A stretch of DNA of 64,000 bases from Haloferax sulfurifontis ATCC BAA-897 (lineage in GTDB: Archaea > Halobacteriota > Halobacteria > Halobacteriales > Haloferacaceae), in assembly GCF_000337835.1 (NCBI RefSeq), contig NZ_AOLM01000018.1, positions 186,001-250,000 on the forward strand, read 5' to 3'. Shown here one piece after another: positions 1 to 8,053 of this stretch (position 1 is the stretch's first letter; the number at the start of each line of letters is the position of its first letter). The position numbers and the translations under genes were made by a program. Under the pieces are notes generated by a model. The model saw nothing but the letters and a program-made list of their open reading frames with translations, ran no database searches and had not been told where the DNA came from.

Positions 1-159
1 CGGCGACGCGGACCACAGACTCGTTTTGACTACCCCGTCAGCCGGGTCGTGAGACGCCGGGCCGGTCCCGCGCCGAAGACCGAACGGTTCCGTACCAAAA
101 GCCGGGCGAGTCGTCCGGGAGTGGGAGGGTTTTACGCGCTGAAACCGAAACGGGGGGCA

Positions 160-1257
160 ATGACACTCGTCGCCGACATCCACGAGGCACACGGTGCGAC
201 GTTCGAGACGCGCGGCGGAATCGAGGTCGTGAGCCACTACGGCCGCCCCGAACGGACTCACCGCGCCGTCAGAAACGGCGTCGGCGTCATCGAACACGGC
301 TACGGCGTGGTCGTCGTCGAGGGCGAAGACAGAGTCGACTACGTCGACAACGCGGTGACCAACACCGTCCCCGACGAGGACGGCGAGGGCGTCTACGCCC
401 TGCTTTTAGACCCCGACGGCCGCATCGAGACGGAGATGTACGTCTACAACGCGGGCGAGCGACTGCTGATTTTCACCCCGCGGGACCGCGCCGAACCGCT
501 CGTCGAGGAGTGGCGCTCGAAGACGTTCCTCCAGCGCGTCAAGATACGCGACGCCTCCGACGAGTTCGGCGTCTTCGGCGTCCACGGCCCGCAGTCGACC
601 GAGAAAGTGGCGAGCGTCCTCTCGGGAGCGGGCGCGCCGGAACCGGAACTCTCGTTCGTCCGCGGCTCCATCGGCGGCGAACTCGGCGTCACGGTCGTCG
701 CCTCCGACAACCCGACCGGCGAGGAGGGCTACGACGTCATCTGCCGCGCGAAGGACGCCGAAGACGTGCTCGACGCGCTCCTGTTCTACGGCAACCCCTC
801 GGTTCCCGTCGGCTATCAGACGTGGGACAGCCTCACCGCCGAGGCCGGTACGCCGCTTTTCGAGTCGGAACTCCGCGGCAACGTCCCGAACGTCGTCGGC
901 GTCCGCAACGCGCTGGACTTCGACAAGGGCTGTTTCGTCGGTCAGGAACTCGTCTCGAAGATAGAAAACCGCGGGCGGCCCTCGCGCCGACTCGTCGGCT
1001 TCCGCGCCGACGCCCTCCCCGACTCCGGTGCCGAGGTCTCCGCTGACGGCGGGTCGGTCGGCACCGTCACCCGCGCCGTAGAGAGCCCGGTGCTCGACGC
1101 GCCCATCGGCTTCGCGCTCGTCGACTACGGCCTCGATACCGACGCCCTCGAAGTCGCGGTCGACGGCGACCGCGTCGGCGCGACCCGCGAGTCCCTCCCG
1201 TTCGTCGAGGGGAGCGCGGTTTCGGCGCGGATTCCGACGTATCCGGGCGCGGAATAG
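160..1257 (+). CDS. YgfZ/GcvT-like folate-binding aminomethyltransferase family protein
   Basis: A 365-residue protein of the GcvT/YgfZ superfamily, which binds folate; YgfZ members help maintain Fe-S enzymes and GcvT members belong to the glycine cleavage system. The family signature KGCFVGQE lies near residue 255, followed by a C-terminal barrel-like region. The start at 160 (MTLVADIHEAHG) is chosen because the upstream in-frame extension is Arg-rich and unlike the family. It stands alone and converges with the next gene. Without GcvP/GcvH neighbours, a YgfZ-type role is as likely as a true glycine cleavage T protein. Superfamily is firm, substrate is not. Confidence 0.85.
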   Translation: MTLVADIHEAHGATFETRGGIEVVSHYGRPERTHRAVRNGVGVIEHGYGVVVVEGEDRVDYVDNAVTNTVPDEDGEGVYALLLDPDGRIETEMYVYNAGERLLIFTPRDRAEPLVEEWRSKTFLQRVKIRDASDEFGVFGVHGPQSTEKVASVLSGAGAPEPELSFVRGSIGGELGVTVVASDNPTGEEGYDVICRAKDAEDVLDALLFYGNPSVPVGYQTWDSLTAEAGTPLFESELRGNVPNVVGVRNALDFDKGCFVGQELVSKIENRGRPSRRLVGFRADALPDSGAEVSADGGSVGTVTRAVESPVLDAPIGFALVDYGLDTDALEVAVDGDRVGATRESLPFVEGSAVSARIPTYPGAE

Positions 1258-1293
1258 GAACGAGAGCGGAGAGTTGGGCGGCTCCCGACCGTC

Positions 1294-2376
1294 TCAGAGC
1301 AGTTTCTTCAGGTGCTCGCGCGAGAAAAACGAGCTCGGCTTGTCCATGTGGACGCCGATTTCGCCCGACAGCGACCGGAGGCCGACCCGCTGGAGCCACT
1401 CGGGAAAGGAGTAACACCGGCGCACGAGGTGGCCCAACCGAATCTCCCGGGAGAGCTCGTCGCGCCACGCCGACTCGTAGGCCGACAAGGTCTCGGGGTC
1501 GTCGGGGTCGATGGTCTCGGCGGCGATGTCGGCCGCGGTCATCCCGTAGAGGATGCCCCCGCCGGTGAACGGCTTGGTCTGCGCGGCCGCGTCGCCGACG
1601 AGGAACGCCCGCCGGGTCGTCGTCCGGTCCGGCGGGCCGATGGGGATGGCTCCCGAACAGAAGTGCTCTGTCTCCACGTCGTAGGTGTTCGTGAGCGCGT
1701 CGAACAGCTCGGTGACCTCCGCGCCCGGCGGGGCCGCGAGGCCGTACTCGACGCCGGCGTCGCCGCGGGGGATGCGCCACGCGAAAAAACGCGGGACCGT
1801 GAGGTGCACGTCCACGAAGTCGCCGTCGTCCGGCTCGGGGTCGAACGCGAGGACGCCGTGGAGCGTCTCCGACGGTTCGGGGAGGGAAAGCGCCCGGCGA
1901 ACCCGCGAGGTCGGGCCGTCACAGCCGGCGACCATCTTCGCCTCGAACTGGACGGTGCCGGCCTCGCCGGCGACGCTCACGGTCAGTCGGACCCGGTCGT
2001 CGAGTTCCTCGACGGCGGTGACGGTGTGGCCCTCGCGCACGTCCGCGCCGGCCTCGCGGGCGCAGTCGGCGAGGGTGCGGTCGAGTTCGACGCGGTCGAT
2101 GACGTTCGAGACCTCGCTTTGCTTGTAGAACGGGTAGGCCTTCGAGTTCGGCCCGCCGACGCGGAAGTTCGCCCCGTAGATGCGGTTCTGAAACAGGCGG
2201 TCGCGCGCCTCGTCGGGGACGTACTCCCAGATGTCGGTGCTGACGTGGCCGGAGCACGCGAGGGGCGTCCCGACCTCGCCTTTCTCCAGCGCGAGCACGT
2301 CGTAGCCCGCGTCGGCCGCGCGGCGGGCGAACCGCGCGCCGGCGGGACCGACGCCGACGACGGCGAAATCGTACAT
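1294..2376 (-). CDS. Geranylgeranyl reductase family FAD-dependent oxidoreductase
   Basis: A 360-residue flavoprotein with an N-terminal Rossmann dinucleotide fold (VVGVGPAGARFARRAADAGY, then a Glu ending strand 2) and the second FAD contact LVGDAAAQTKPFTGGGI near residue 270. This arrangement is typical of geranylgeranyl reductases, which saturate isoprenoid chains of archaeal membrane lipids or quinones. The PxxCSGxVS-like stretch (PLACSGHVS) also fits the family. A second lipid gene, carS, lies elsewhere in the window, but there is no operon link. Whether the substrate is phospholipid, menaquinone or another isoprenoid cannot be told from sequence. Confidence 0.85.
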   Translation of the reverse strand: MYDFAVVGVGPAGARFARRAADAGYDVLALEKGEVGTPLACSGHVSTDIWEYVPDEARDRLFQNRIYGANFRVGGPNSKAYPFYKQSEVSNVIDRVELDRTLADCAREAGADVREGHTVTAVEELDDRVRLTVSVAGEAGTVQFEAKMVAGCDGPTSRVRRALSLPEPSETLHGVLAFDPEPDDGDFVDVHLTVPRFFAWRIPRGDAGVEYGLAAPPGAEVTELFDALTNTYDVETEHFCSGAIPIGPPDRTTTRRAFLVGDAAAQTKPFTGGGILYGMTAADIAAETIDPDDPETLSAYESAWRDELSREIRLGHLVRRCYSFPEWLQRVGLRSLSGEIGVHMDKPSSFFSREHLKKLL

Positions 2377-2451
2377 GGTTGGGCGTCGCCGCGCCGACCA
2401 ATGAATCTTCTCGCTTCGGACGAGGGGACCGCCCCGACGGAAACCGCCCGG

Positions 2452-3486
2452 CTACGCGACGACCGCCAGCCCCGCCGCGGTCCGCCGCGTCCCGTCCCAC
2501 GGGACGACGATTCGGTCCCACGAGTCGCCGAAGTCGGTCGTCCGGTAGAGCCCGCGGTCGTTCGCGGCGTAGCACTCGCCGCCGGTTCGTCCGGCGGCCA
2601 AGACCGCGCGGGTCGCGCCCGGCCCGGTCGGCAGGCCGGTCTCGTCGAGGCGTTCCCACGACTCGCTGTCGTCGTTGCTGTCACCGTCACCATCGCCGCC
2701 ACCGTCCCGCGACGCCCGGCGGTAGAGATACGCCTCCGCCGACTCGACCCGGTGGGCTCGCATCGGGCCGGAGGCGGCCGTCAGGAGCACCGACTCCGGG
2801 TCCGCGGGGTCGACGACGACGCTCCAGCAGTAGCCGTGTCCGAGCCCCGCGGTCGGCGACGTCCACGTCTCGCCCGCGTCGTCGGTCTCGGCGTAGCCGT
2901 CGCCCGCGGCGACCCAGACGCGGCCCGGTCGGTCCGGGTGCGTCGCCATCGAGTGCGTGTCTCGCTTCCCGGACGGCACGCGGTCTTGCCACGTCTCGCC
3001 GCCGTCGAAAGAGCGGACGAGCGCCCCGGCTTCGACCGCGACGAACAGCCGGTCGGGGTCGGTCGGGTCCGGCTCTATCCAGCGGACGTGGTGGGTGTGC
3101 GGGCGGGGCGGAAACGCCCACGACGACGCCGAGTCGAGGTCCGAAAGCGGCGCGAGTTCTGCCCACGTCTCCCCGCCGTCGAGCGAGCGGAAGACCGCCG
3201 AGGGCTCGGTGCCGGCGTAGACCACGTCGGGGTCGGCCGGGGAGACGGCGAGGCTCGTCACCGACTCGGGGAGCGCGTCGGTGCCGACCGCGGACCACGA
3301 CGCCCCGCCGTCAGTCGTTCGGAAGACGCCGGCGTCGAACGTTCCGCAGAACGCCCGGCCCGGCGCGCCCGGGTCGGCCGCGACGCACTCGATTCGGTGC
3401 TCGTCGAGTCGCCGGCGGGCGGTGAAGTCGTCGGGCGAACCCGAGACCGCGAGCGCCGCGCCGTTGGCGGCGGCGTAGAGATGCAT
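2452..3486 (-). CDS. BNR/sialidase-type beta-propeller repeat protein
   Basis: A 344-residue protein built from repeated propeller blades with the Asp-box pattern S-x-D-G-G-x-T-W: TTDGGASWS, SLDGGETWA, SFDGGETWQ, TDDAGETWT and TTDFGDSWD. The family resembles sialidase/Ycf48-type beta-propellers and is often a scaffold or assembly factor. No signal peptide is visible, so it is probably cytoplasmic. A flexible Gly/Asp/Ser-rich insert (about residues 255-275) precedes the last blade. It begins close to the ABC permease gene on the same strand, with no clear functional link. Specific function unknown. Confidence 0.75.
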   Translation of the reverse strand: MHLYAAANGAALAVSGSPDDFTARRRLDEHRIECVAADPGAPGRAFCGTFDAGVFRTTDGGASWSAVGTDALPESVTSLAVSPADPDVVYAGTEPSAVFRSLDGGETWAELAPLSDLDSASSWAFPPRPHTHHVRWIEPDPTDPDRLFVAVEAGALVRSFDGGETWQDRVPSGKRDTHSMATHPDRPGRVWVAAGDGYAETDDAGETWTSPTAGLGHGYCWSVVVDPADPESVLLTAASGPMRAHRVESAEAYLYRRASRDGGGDGDGDSNDDSESWERLDETGLPTGPGATRAVLAAGRTGGECYAANDRGLYRTTDFGDSWDRIVVPWDGTRRTAAGLAVVA

Positions 3487-3552
3487 GGGGGACGTAGGCG
3501 TTCCACGGTGAAAAAGCGGGCGCGGGCCGCGTCCGGGGCGACGGGATGACGA

Positions 3553-4356
3553 CTACGACAGGTCGCGTCGCTCGAACAGCTCGGCCGCGAGGACGACGAG
3601 GGCGCACGTCACGGCGACGAGCACGGCGACGCCGCCCCAGTCCACGTCGCCGGCGACGAGGAGTTCGCCGGGGTCGAGATAGCGCGTGAGCGACAGGGCT
3701 CCGAGGAACTCGTAGTCGGTGTCGACCGTCAGGGAGTCGAGGAGGAACGTCCCGAAGACGACGCCGATGGCCGCGCCCTGCGCCCGGCGGACGCGCCCGA
3801 AGAACGCCGACGCGAGGAGGCCGACGGCGACGCAGGCGACGAGGTAGAGGCCGCCGACGGCGTGGACCGCGAGGAGGCGGCCGAGGTGAATCTCCTCGTC
3901 GATGAGGCCCGCGCCGACGACGACGGCCGCGAGGAGCGCGAGGTCGACGACGGCGACCGCCGGGAGCATCGCGAGGAACTTGCCGACGACGAACCGGGTG
4001 CGCGAGACGGGCCGCACGAGGACGAGTTCGACCGACTGACGGTCGACCTCGCCGGCGACGAGCGACCCCGCGGCGTAGGCGAAGTAGCTCCCGACGATGA
4101 GGAGCCAGACGAGCTGGTAGAGTTCGACCACGAGGTAGCCTTCCAGCGAGGAGATGTCGGTGATGCTCCCGACGAACGCCGACTGCAACTCCTCGGGATA
4201 CGACTCCAGCAGTTCGGCGAAGTCGATGTCGGACTCGCCGAACGACGGGTAGACGGCGATGGTGAGCCCGGCGGTCGCCACGAGGAGCACGCAGACGACG
4301 AGGAGGCCGCGCCGTCGCCGGGCGAACTCGAAGGCCGCGATGTCGAGTTCACGCAT
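3553..4356 (-). CDS. ABC transporter permease (ABC-2 type)
   Basis: A 267-residue integral membrane protein with about six hydrophobic segments; the first (LLVVCVLLVATAGLTIAVYP) follows a short cytoplasmic N-terminus. It shows the ABC-2 permease feature of an early loop with VAGEVDRQSVELVLVRPVSRTRF. The start MRELDIAAFEF at 4356 overlaps the end of the upstream ATPase gene by 8 nt, indicating translational coupling. The in-frame extension beyond 4356 is antisense to the ATPase tail and is rejected. It forms an exporter with the adjacent ATPase; the substrate (drug, lipid or other) is unknown. Confidence 0.85.
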   Translation of the reverse strand: MRELDIAAFEFARRRRGLLVVCVLLVATAGLTIAVYPSFGESDIDFAELLESYPEELQSAFVGSITDISSLEGYLVVELYQLVWLLIVGSYFAYAAGSLVAGEVDRQSVELVLVRPVSRTRFVVGKFLAMLPAVAVVDLALLAAVVVGAGLIDEEIHLGRLLAVHAVGGLYLVACVAVGLLASAFFGRVRRAQGAAIGVVFGTFLLDSLTVDTDYEFLGALSLTRYLDPGELLVAGDVDWGGVAVLVAVTCALVVLAAELFERRDLS

Positions 4357-5353
4357 CCGCGGACTCCTCGGCGTCCGCGGGCGACGGCTCTGCGGCGGCA
4401 TCGCTCTCGCCGTCGCGGGAATCAGCGTCGGCGGCGTCGGCATCGGCGTCGTCCTCGCGTTCCGCCTCGCTCTCGTCGTAGAAGTGCATGAACACGTCTT
4501 CGATGGCCGTCTCGCGGACTTCGAGGTCGTCGACGCGGTAGCCGTCGAGGGCGTCCACGAGGGCGTCGTAGTTGCCCGAGGTGACGAGTCGGAGCGAGCC
4601 ATCGGGTTCGATGCGCGCGTCGATGGTCTCGGGGAACTCGAAGTCCGCGAGGTCGATGGCGTCGGGCGACCGGACCGTGACGACCTTCCCGCTTCGGGCG
4701 AGCAGGTCGTCGATGTCCTCGACGGCGACGAGCCGACCGCCGCGGATGATGGCGACCCGGTCGCAGACCTCGCGGACCTCCCCGAGGATGTGCGTCGAGA
4801 AGAACACCGTCACCCCGCGGTCGCGCTCCTCGCGGAGGAACTCGTAGAACTCCTGTTGGACGAGCGGGTCCAGCCCCGAGGTCGGCTCGTCCATCACGAC
4901 CACCCGCGGGTCGTGCATGAACGCCTGCACGATGGCGAGTTTCTGGCGGTTCCCGCGCGAGTAGGCCCTGACCGGCCGGTCGAGCGGCACCGGAAAGCGG
5001 TCGAGGAGTTCGTCGCGCCGGGCGTCGCCGGAGAGCCCGGCGAAGTAGTCGAGCGTCTTGCGGCCGCTCACGTCGTCGTAAAACCGCGGGTCGCCGGGGA
5101 TGTGGCCGACGCGCGCGAGCACGTCGAGGAAGCTGTCCCGGTCGTCCACCGGGACGCCGAGAATGCGCGCCGTGCCGTCGGTCGGTTTGAGCAGGCCGAG
5201 AAGCAGGCGAATCGTCGTGGACTTCCCCGCGCCGTTGGGGCCGAGAAAGCCGAACAGCTCGCCCTCCGGGACCGAAAACGAGAGCTCTTCGACCCCGCGA
5301 ACGTCCCCGTAGAACTTCGTCAGACCGTCGATGTCGATGGCGGGGACGGACAT
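4349..5353 (-). CDS. ABC transporter ATP-binding protein
   Basis: A 334-residue ABC ATPase partnering the overlapping permease. Walker A is GPNGAGKST (about residues 38-46), Walker B is VVMDEPTSGLD, and the switch histidine is in STHILGE. The signature motif is the atypical YSRGNRQKL instead of LSGGQ, as seen in some ABC-2 exporters. A regulatory region follows the ATPase core. The last 40 residues are an acidic Asp/Glu/Ala-rich tail that overlaps the permease start. It likely energises export of an unidentified substrate. Confidence 0.9.
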   Translation of the reverse strand: MSVPAIDIDGLTKFYGDVRGVEELSFSVPEGELFGFLGPNGAGKSTTIRLLLGLLKPTDGTARILGVPVDDRDSFLDVLARVGHIPGDPRFYDDVSGRKTLDYFAGLSGDARRDELLDRFPVPLDRPVRAYSRGNRQKLAIVQAFMHDPRVVVMDEPTSGLDPLVQQEFYEFLREERDRGVTVFFSTHILGEVREVCDRVAIIRGGRLVAVEDIDDLLARSGKVVTVRSPDAIDLADFEFPETIDARIEPDGSLRLVTSGNYDALVDALDGYRVDDLEVRETAIEDVFMHFYDESEAEREDDADADAADADSRDGESDAAAEPSPADAEESADA

Positions 5354-5420
5354 ACTACACGTAGGCGCGCCCCGAACGTATCCCTTGCGTGACGTTACCG
5401 CCGGCCGAGAGTCGAGCGTG

Positions 5421-5430
5421 TTGTTAAGAT
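5421..5430 (+). promoter_or_regulatory. TATA-like box for the CARDB-like surface protein
   Basis: TTGTTAAGAT ends 16 nt upstream of the ATG at 5447, with its centre about 21-24 nt away. This is close to the spacing of a leaderless haloarchaeal transcript and favours the start at 5447 over the internal ATG at 5486. Confidence 0.45.
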
Positions 5431-5446
5431 TACATACCGCGTATCT

Positions 5447-7438
5447 ATGGTGACTGAAGCGGGGTCGCCCGCCCGTCTCCTCACCATGACTCCCCGCGGC
5501 CGGCGCGCGAGCGCGGCGCTCCTCGCCACCCTACTGGTCCTGTCCGCCCTCCTCGGTGCAACGGGGAGCGCCGCGGCCGTCAGTCAGGTGGCCGGAAGTC
5601 CCGACCTCACGATTATCGCGCCGGAGAACCGACTCGTCGCGGGCACCGAGACCGCGGTCGAGGTGTTCGTCGTCAACAGCGGGACGGTCACGGACGACGG
5701 CCCCGAGGAGTACGAGGCGCTCGTCCAGACGGCCCGCGCGCTGACCATCAGCGCGGATTCGAGCGGGCCGATTACGGTCCTCAGCGGCGAGGTTCCCGTC
5801 GGGACCGTCCCCGAGGGCGTCGCCGGGCCGGTGTCGCTCCGCCTCCGCGTCGCCGAGGGCGCTCGCCCCGGAACCTACGACATACCCGTCACGTTCAGCT
5901 ACGACTACACCGCCTCGGTGTTCGTGGACGGCGACGACGTCGACGCCACCCACCGGAGCCGAACCGTCACGCGGGACCTCGAAGTCGTCGTCGAGCGCCG
6001 CCCCGCGTTCGAGGTCCGGGCGGTCGACGCCGCCCTCGCGGTCGGCGACAGCGGGACCCTCGCAATCGACATCGAGAACGTCGGCCCCGTCGGGGCCGCG
6101 GACGCGACCGTGACCGTCGCCTCGACGGACCCGGAGATAACGTTCGGGAGCGGCGTCGCCTCCGCGGAGACCTTCGTCGGCGAGTGGGACGCGGGCGCGA
6201 CAGAGCGCGTCGAGTTCCGCACCCGCGTCGCCGACGACGCCATCGTCCGCGACTACTCGGTCGAATTGACCGTGAGCTACCGCGACGAGGACGGCCAAAC
6301 GCGGACCTCGCGGGCGTTCGTCGCCGGGGTTCGGCCGACCCGCGGGGCCGACTTCGAACTCGCGGACGTGGACGCCGCGGTCGCCGTCGGCGACACCGGC
6401 ACGCTGACGCTCGAACTCGTGAACGTCGGCGACGCGACCGCCGCGGCGACGACCGTCGGCGTAGCGTCTTCCGACTCCGAGGTGACCTTCGGGGCCGGCG
6501 CGCCCGCCGCGGAGGCCTACGTCGGCGCGTGGGAACCCGGCGAGACGAGGCGCGTGAGCTTCCGCACCCGCGTCGCCGACGACGCCCTCGACCGGCCCTA
6601 CTCGCTCGACGTGACCGTCTCGTTCCGCAACCCCGGCGGCGACCGGAAGACCCAGTCGCTCGTCGCCGGTCTCGACCCCGGTGCCGGCCCGGCGTTCGCC
6701 GTGACGGTCGACGAGAGCACGCTCAGAGTCGGCGGCGTCGGTCGGGTCGTCGGCACCGTCGAGAACGTCGGCGGGACCGAGGCCCGCGACGTGGTGCTCC
6801 GCCTCGAAACCGAGGACCCGGCGCTGACGCCGACGGACGTCGACGTGACCGTCGGCACGCTCGCGCCCGGCGAGTCGGCCGAGTTCGAGTACGCCATCGG
6901 CATCGCCGAGGGGTCGACGCCGGGGACGCGCCGACTCCCGTTCGTCGTCGAGTACCGACCGCCGGGCGACGAACTGCGCGCGGCCGACCGGACCGACGTG
7001 CTCGCGGCGGTGCGCACCGACGACCCCGCCGTCGCGGTCGAACCGCGGAACGCGACGTTCGAGGTGGACTCGACCGGTCGGCTCGTCCTCGCGGTGACGA
7101 ACACCGAGTCGACGCCGCAGACCGACGTGACGGTCAGACTCGTCGTCGAGGAGCCGCTTTCGAGCGAGGACGCCGTGGCGTTCGTCCCCCGGCTCGACGC
7201 CGGCGAGACGCGGCTCGTCGTCTTCGACCTCGAAGTGAGCGGCGACGCCGTCCCGAAGACGCAGGTCGTCGGCGTCAACGTGAGCTACGAGGACGACGCC
7301 GGCAGACGGCTCTCGACGGGTACCCAGCAGGTCGCCGTCGAGGTGGTCCAACCGGCGACGACGTTCCCCGTCCTCCCGGCGCTCGTCGTGGCGCTCGCGC
7401 TCGCGGGCGTCGGCTACTGGTGGTACCGGAGGCGCTGA
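5447..7438 (+). CDS. Secreted, C-terminally anchored protein with repeated CARDB/NEW3-like domains
   Basis: A 663-residue surface protein. A basic N-terminus (PRGRRAS) and hydrophobic run (LLATLLVLSALLGATGSAAA) form a signal peptide. Four or five immunoglobulin-like repeats follow, each with a pattern such as VGDSGTLAIDIENVGPVGAADATV or VGDTGTLTLELVNVGDATAAATTV, typical of CARDB/NEW3 adhesion-type modules. The C-terminus is one membrane segment (LPALVVALALAGVGYWWY) ending in RRR, so the bulk faces outside. Related haloarchaeal proteins often sit beside RND-type exporters, but none is present here. Function is probably cell-surface structure or binding. Confidence 0.75.
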   Translation: MVTEAGSPARLLTMTPRGRRASAALLATLLVLSALLGATGSAAAVSQVAGSPDLTIIAPENRLVAGTETAVEVFVVNSGTVTDDGPEEYEALVQTARALTISADSSGPITVLSGEVPVGTVPEGVAGPVSLRLRVAEGARPGTYDIPVTFSYDYTASVFVDGDDVDATHRSRTVTRDLEVVVERRPAFEVRAVDAALAVGDSGTLAIDIENVGPVGAADATVTVASTDPEITFGSGVASAETFVGEWDAGATERVEFRTRVADDAIVRDYSVELTVSYRDEDGQTRTSRAFVAGVRPTRGADFELADVDAAVAVGDTGTLTLELVNVGDATAAATTVGVASSDSEVTFGAGAPAAEAYVGAWEPGETRRVSFRTRVADDALDRPYSLDVTVSFRNPGGDRKTQSLVAGLDPGAGPAFAVTVDESTLRVGGVGRVVGTVENVGGTEARDVVLRLETEDPALTPTDVDVTVGTLAPGESAEFEYAIGIAEGSTPGTRRLPFVVEYRPPGDELRAADRTDVLAAVRTDDPAVAVEPRNATFEVDSTGRLVLAVTNTESTPQTDVTVRLVVEEPLSSEDAVAFVPRLDAGETRLVVFDLEVSGDAVPKTQVVGVNVSYEDDAGRRLSTGTQQVAVEVVQPATTFPVLPALVVALALAGVGYWWYRRR

Positions 7439-7502
7439 GGCCAGCGGTGACGCTTCTGGCGGCGCTGAGGATGTCGTCGCCGAAAAAAGCCGAAGCGCGC
7501 GT

Positions 7503-7925
7503 TCAGTCGTCGGCCGGCGTCGCGGGACCGGACATCCCGCCGGGCGTCGTCGGCTCGCTGACCCACGCCTGCCACGCCATGATGAGCATGGAGACGATGA
7601 GACAGAGCCCCCACAGGAACGTCGTCGGAATCAAAAAGAGCAGTCCGAAGCCGACGCCGACCCAGATAGTGAGCGGCAACAGCCACTGGCCGACGACGAA
7701 CAGCCCGCTCACCGCCGCCCGGAGTCGCCCCGTCAGCGCGAACGCGTCGACCGCAAAGCCCATCACGACCGCGAGAATCGAGAGCACGCCCAAGTGCGCG
7801 TGGCCGCCCACCAGCCACGACGGCACGCCTCCCGATTCCAGTAGCGTGTACTGGTACAGCCCCACCACCATCATCGTCGCGAGCCCGAGGAACCCCGACG
7901 TTTTGAGTATGCGAGACATACACAT
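7503..7925 (-). CDS. Small four-helix membrane protein, conserved hypothetical
   Basis: A 140-residue protein with four predicted membrane helices, at about residues 8-25, 42-60, 70-88 and 92-115. The second begins with GGHAHLGVLSI, whose histidines could bind a ligand or metal; this is inference. The tail is hydrophilic. A second start six nt downstream (MSRIL) is equally possible. It is convergent with the surface protein gene upstream, so they are separate units. The family is not recognised with certainty. Confidence 0.65.
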   Translation of the reverse strand: MCMSRILKTSGFLGLATMMVVGLYQYTLLESGGVPSWLVGGHAHLGVLSILAVVMGFAVDAFALTGRLRAAVSGLFVVGQWLLPLTIWVGVGFGLLFLIPTTFLWGLCLIVSMLIMAWQAWVSEPTTPGGMSGPATPADD

Positions 7926-8053
7926 GGTCCTGATGTGAAACGGTCGGAAATGTCTTTTCCCAGAGTAGTTTGATTGGCGAAAGCAAGCCGCCTGCGAGCG
8001 ACCGTTAGTGCGAGACGGGCGTCGAAAAAACAGAACTCCGCAGTGCGGCCGTC

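Noticed and set aside
1312-3549. Long plus-strand open frame (745 codons) antisense to the reductase and propeller genes
   Set aside because: Composition is Arg/Val/Asp-rich shadow coding; the minus-strand frames carry clear domains.
5531-7351. A 606-codon frame antisense to the surface protein
   Set aside because: No recognisable domains, and the plus-strand protein has a signal, repeats and an anchor.
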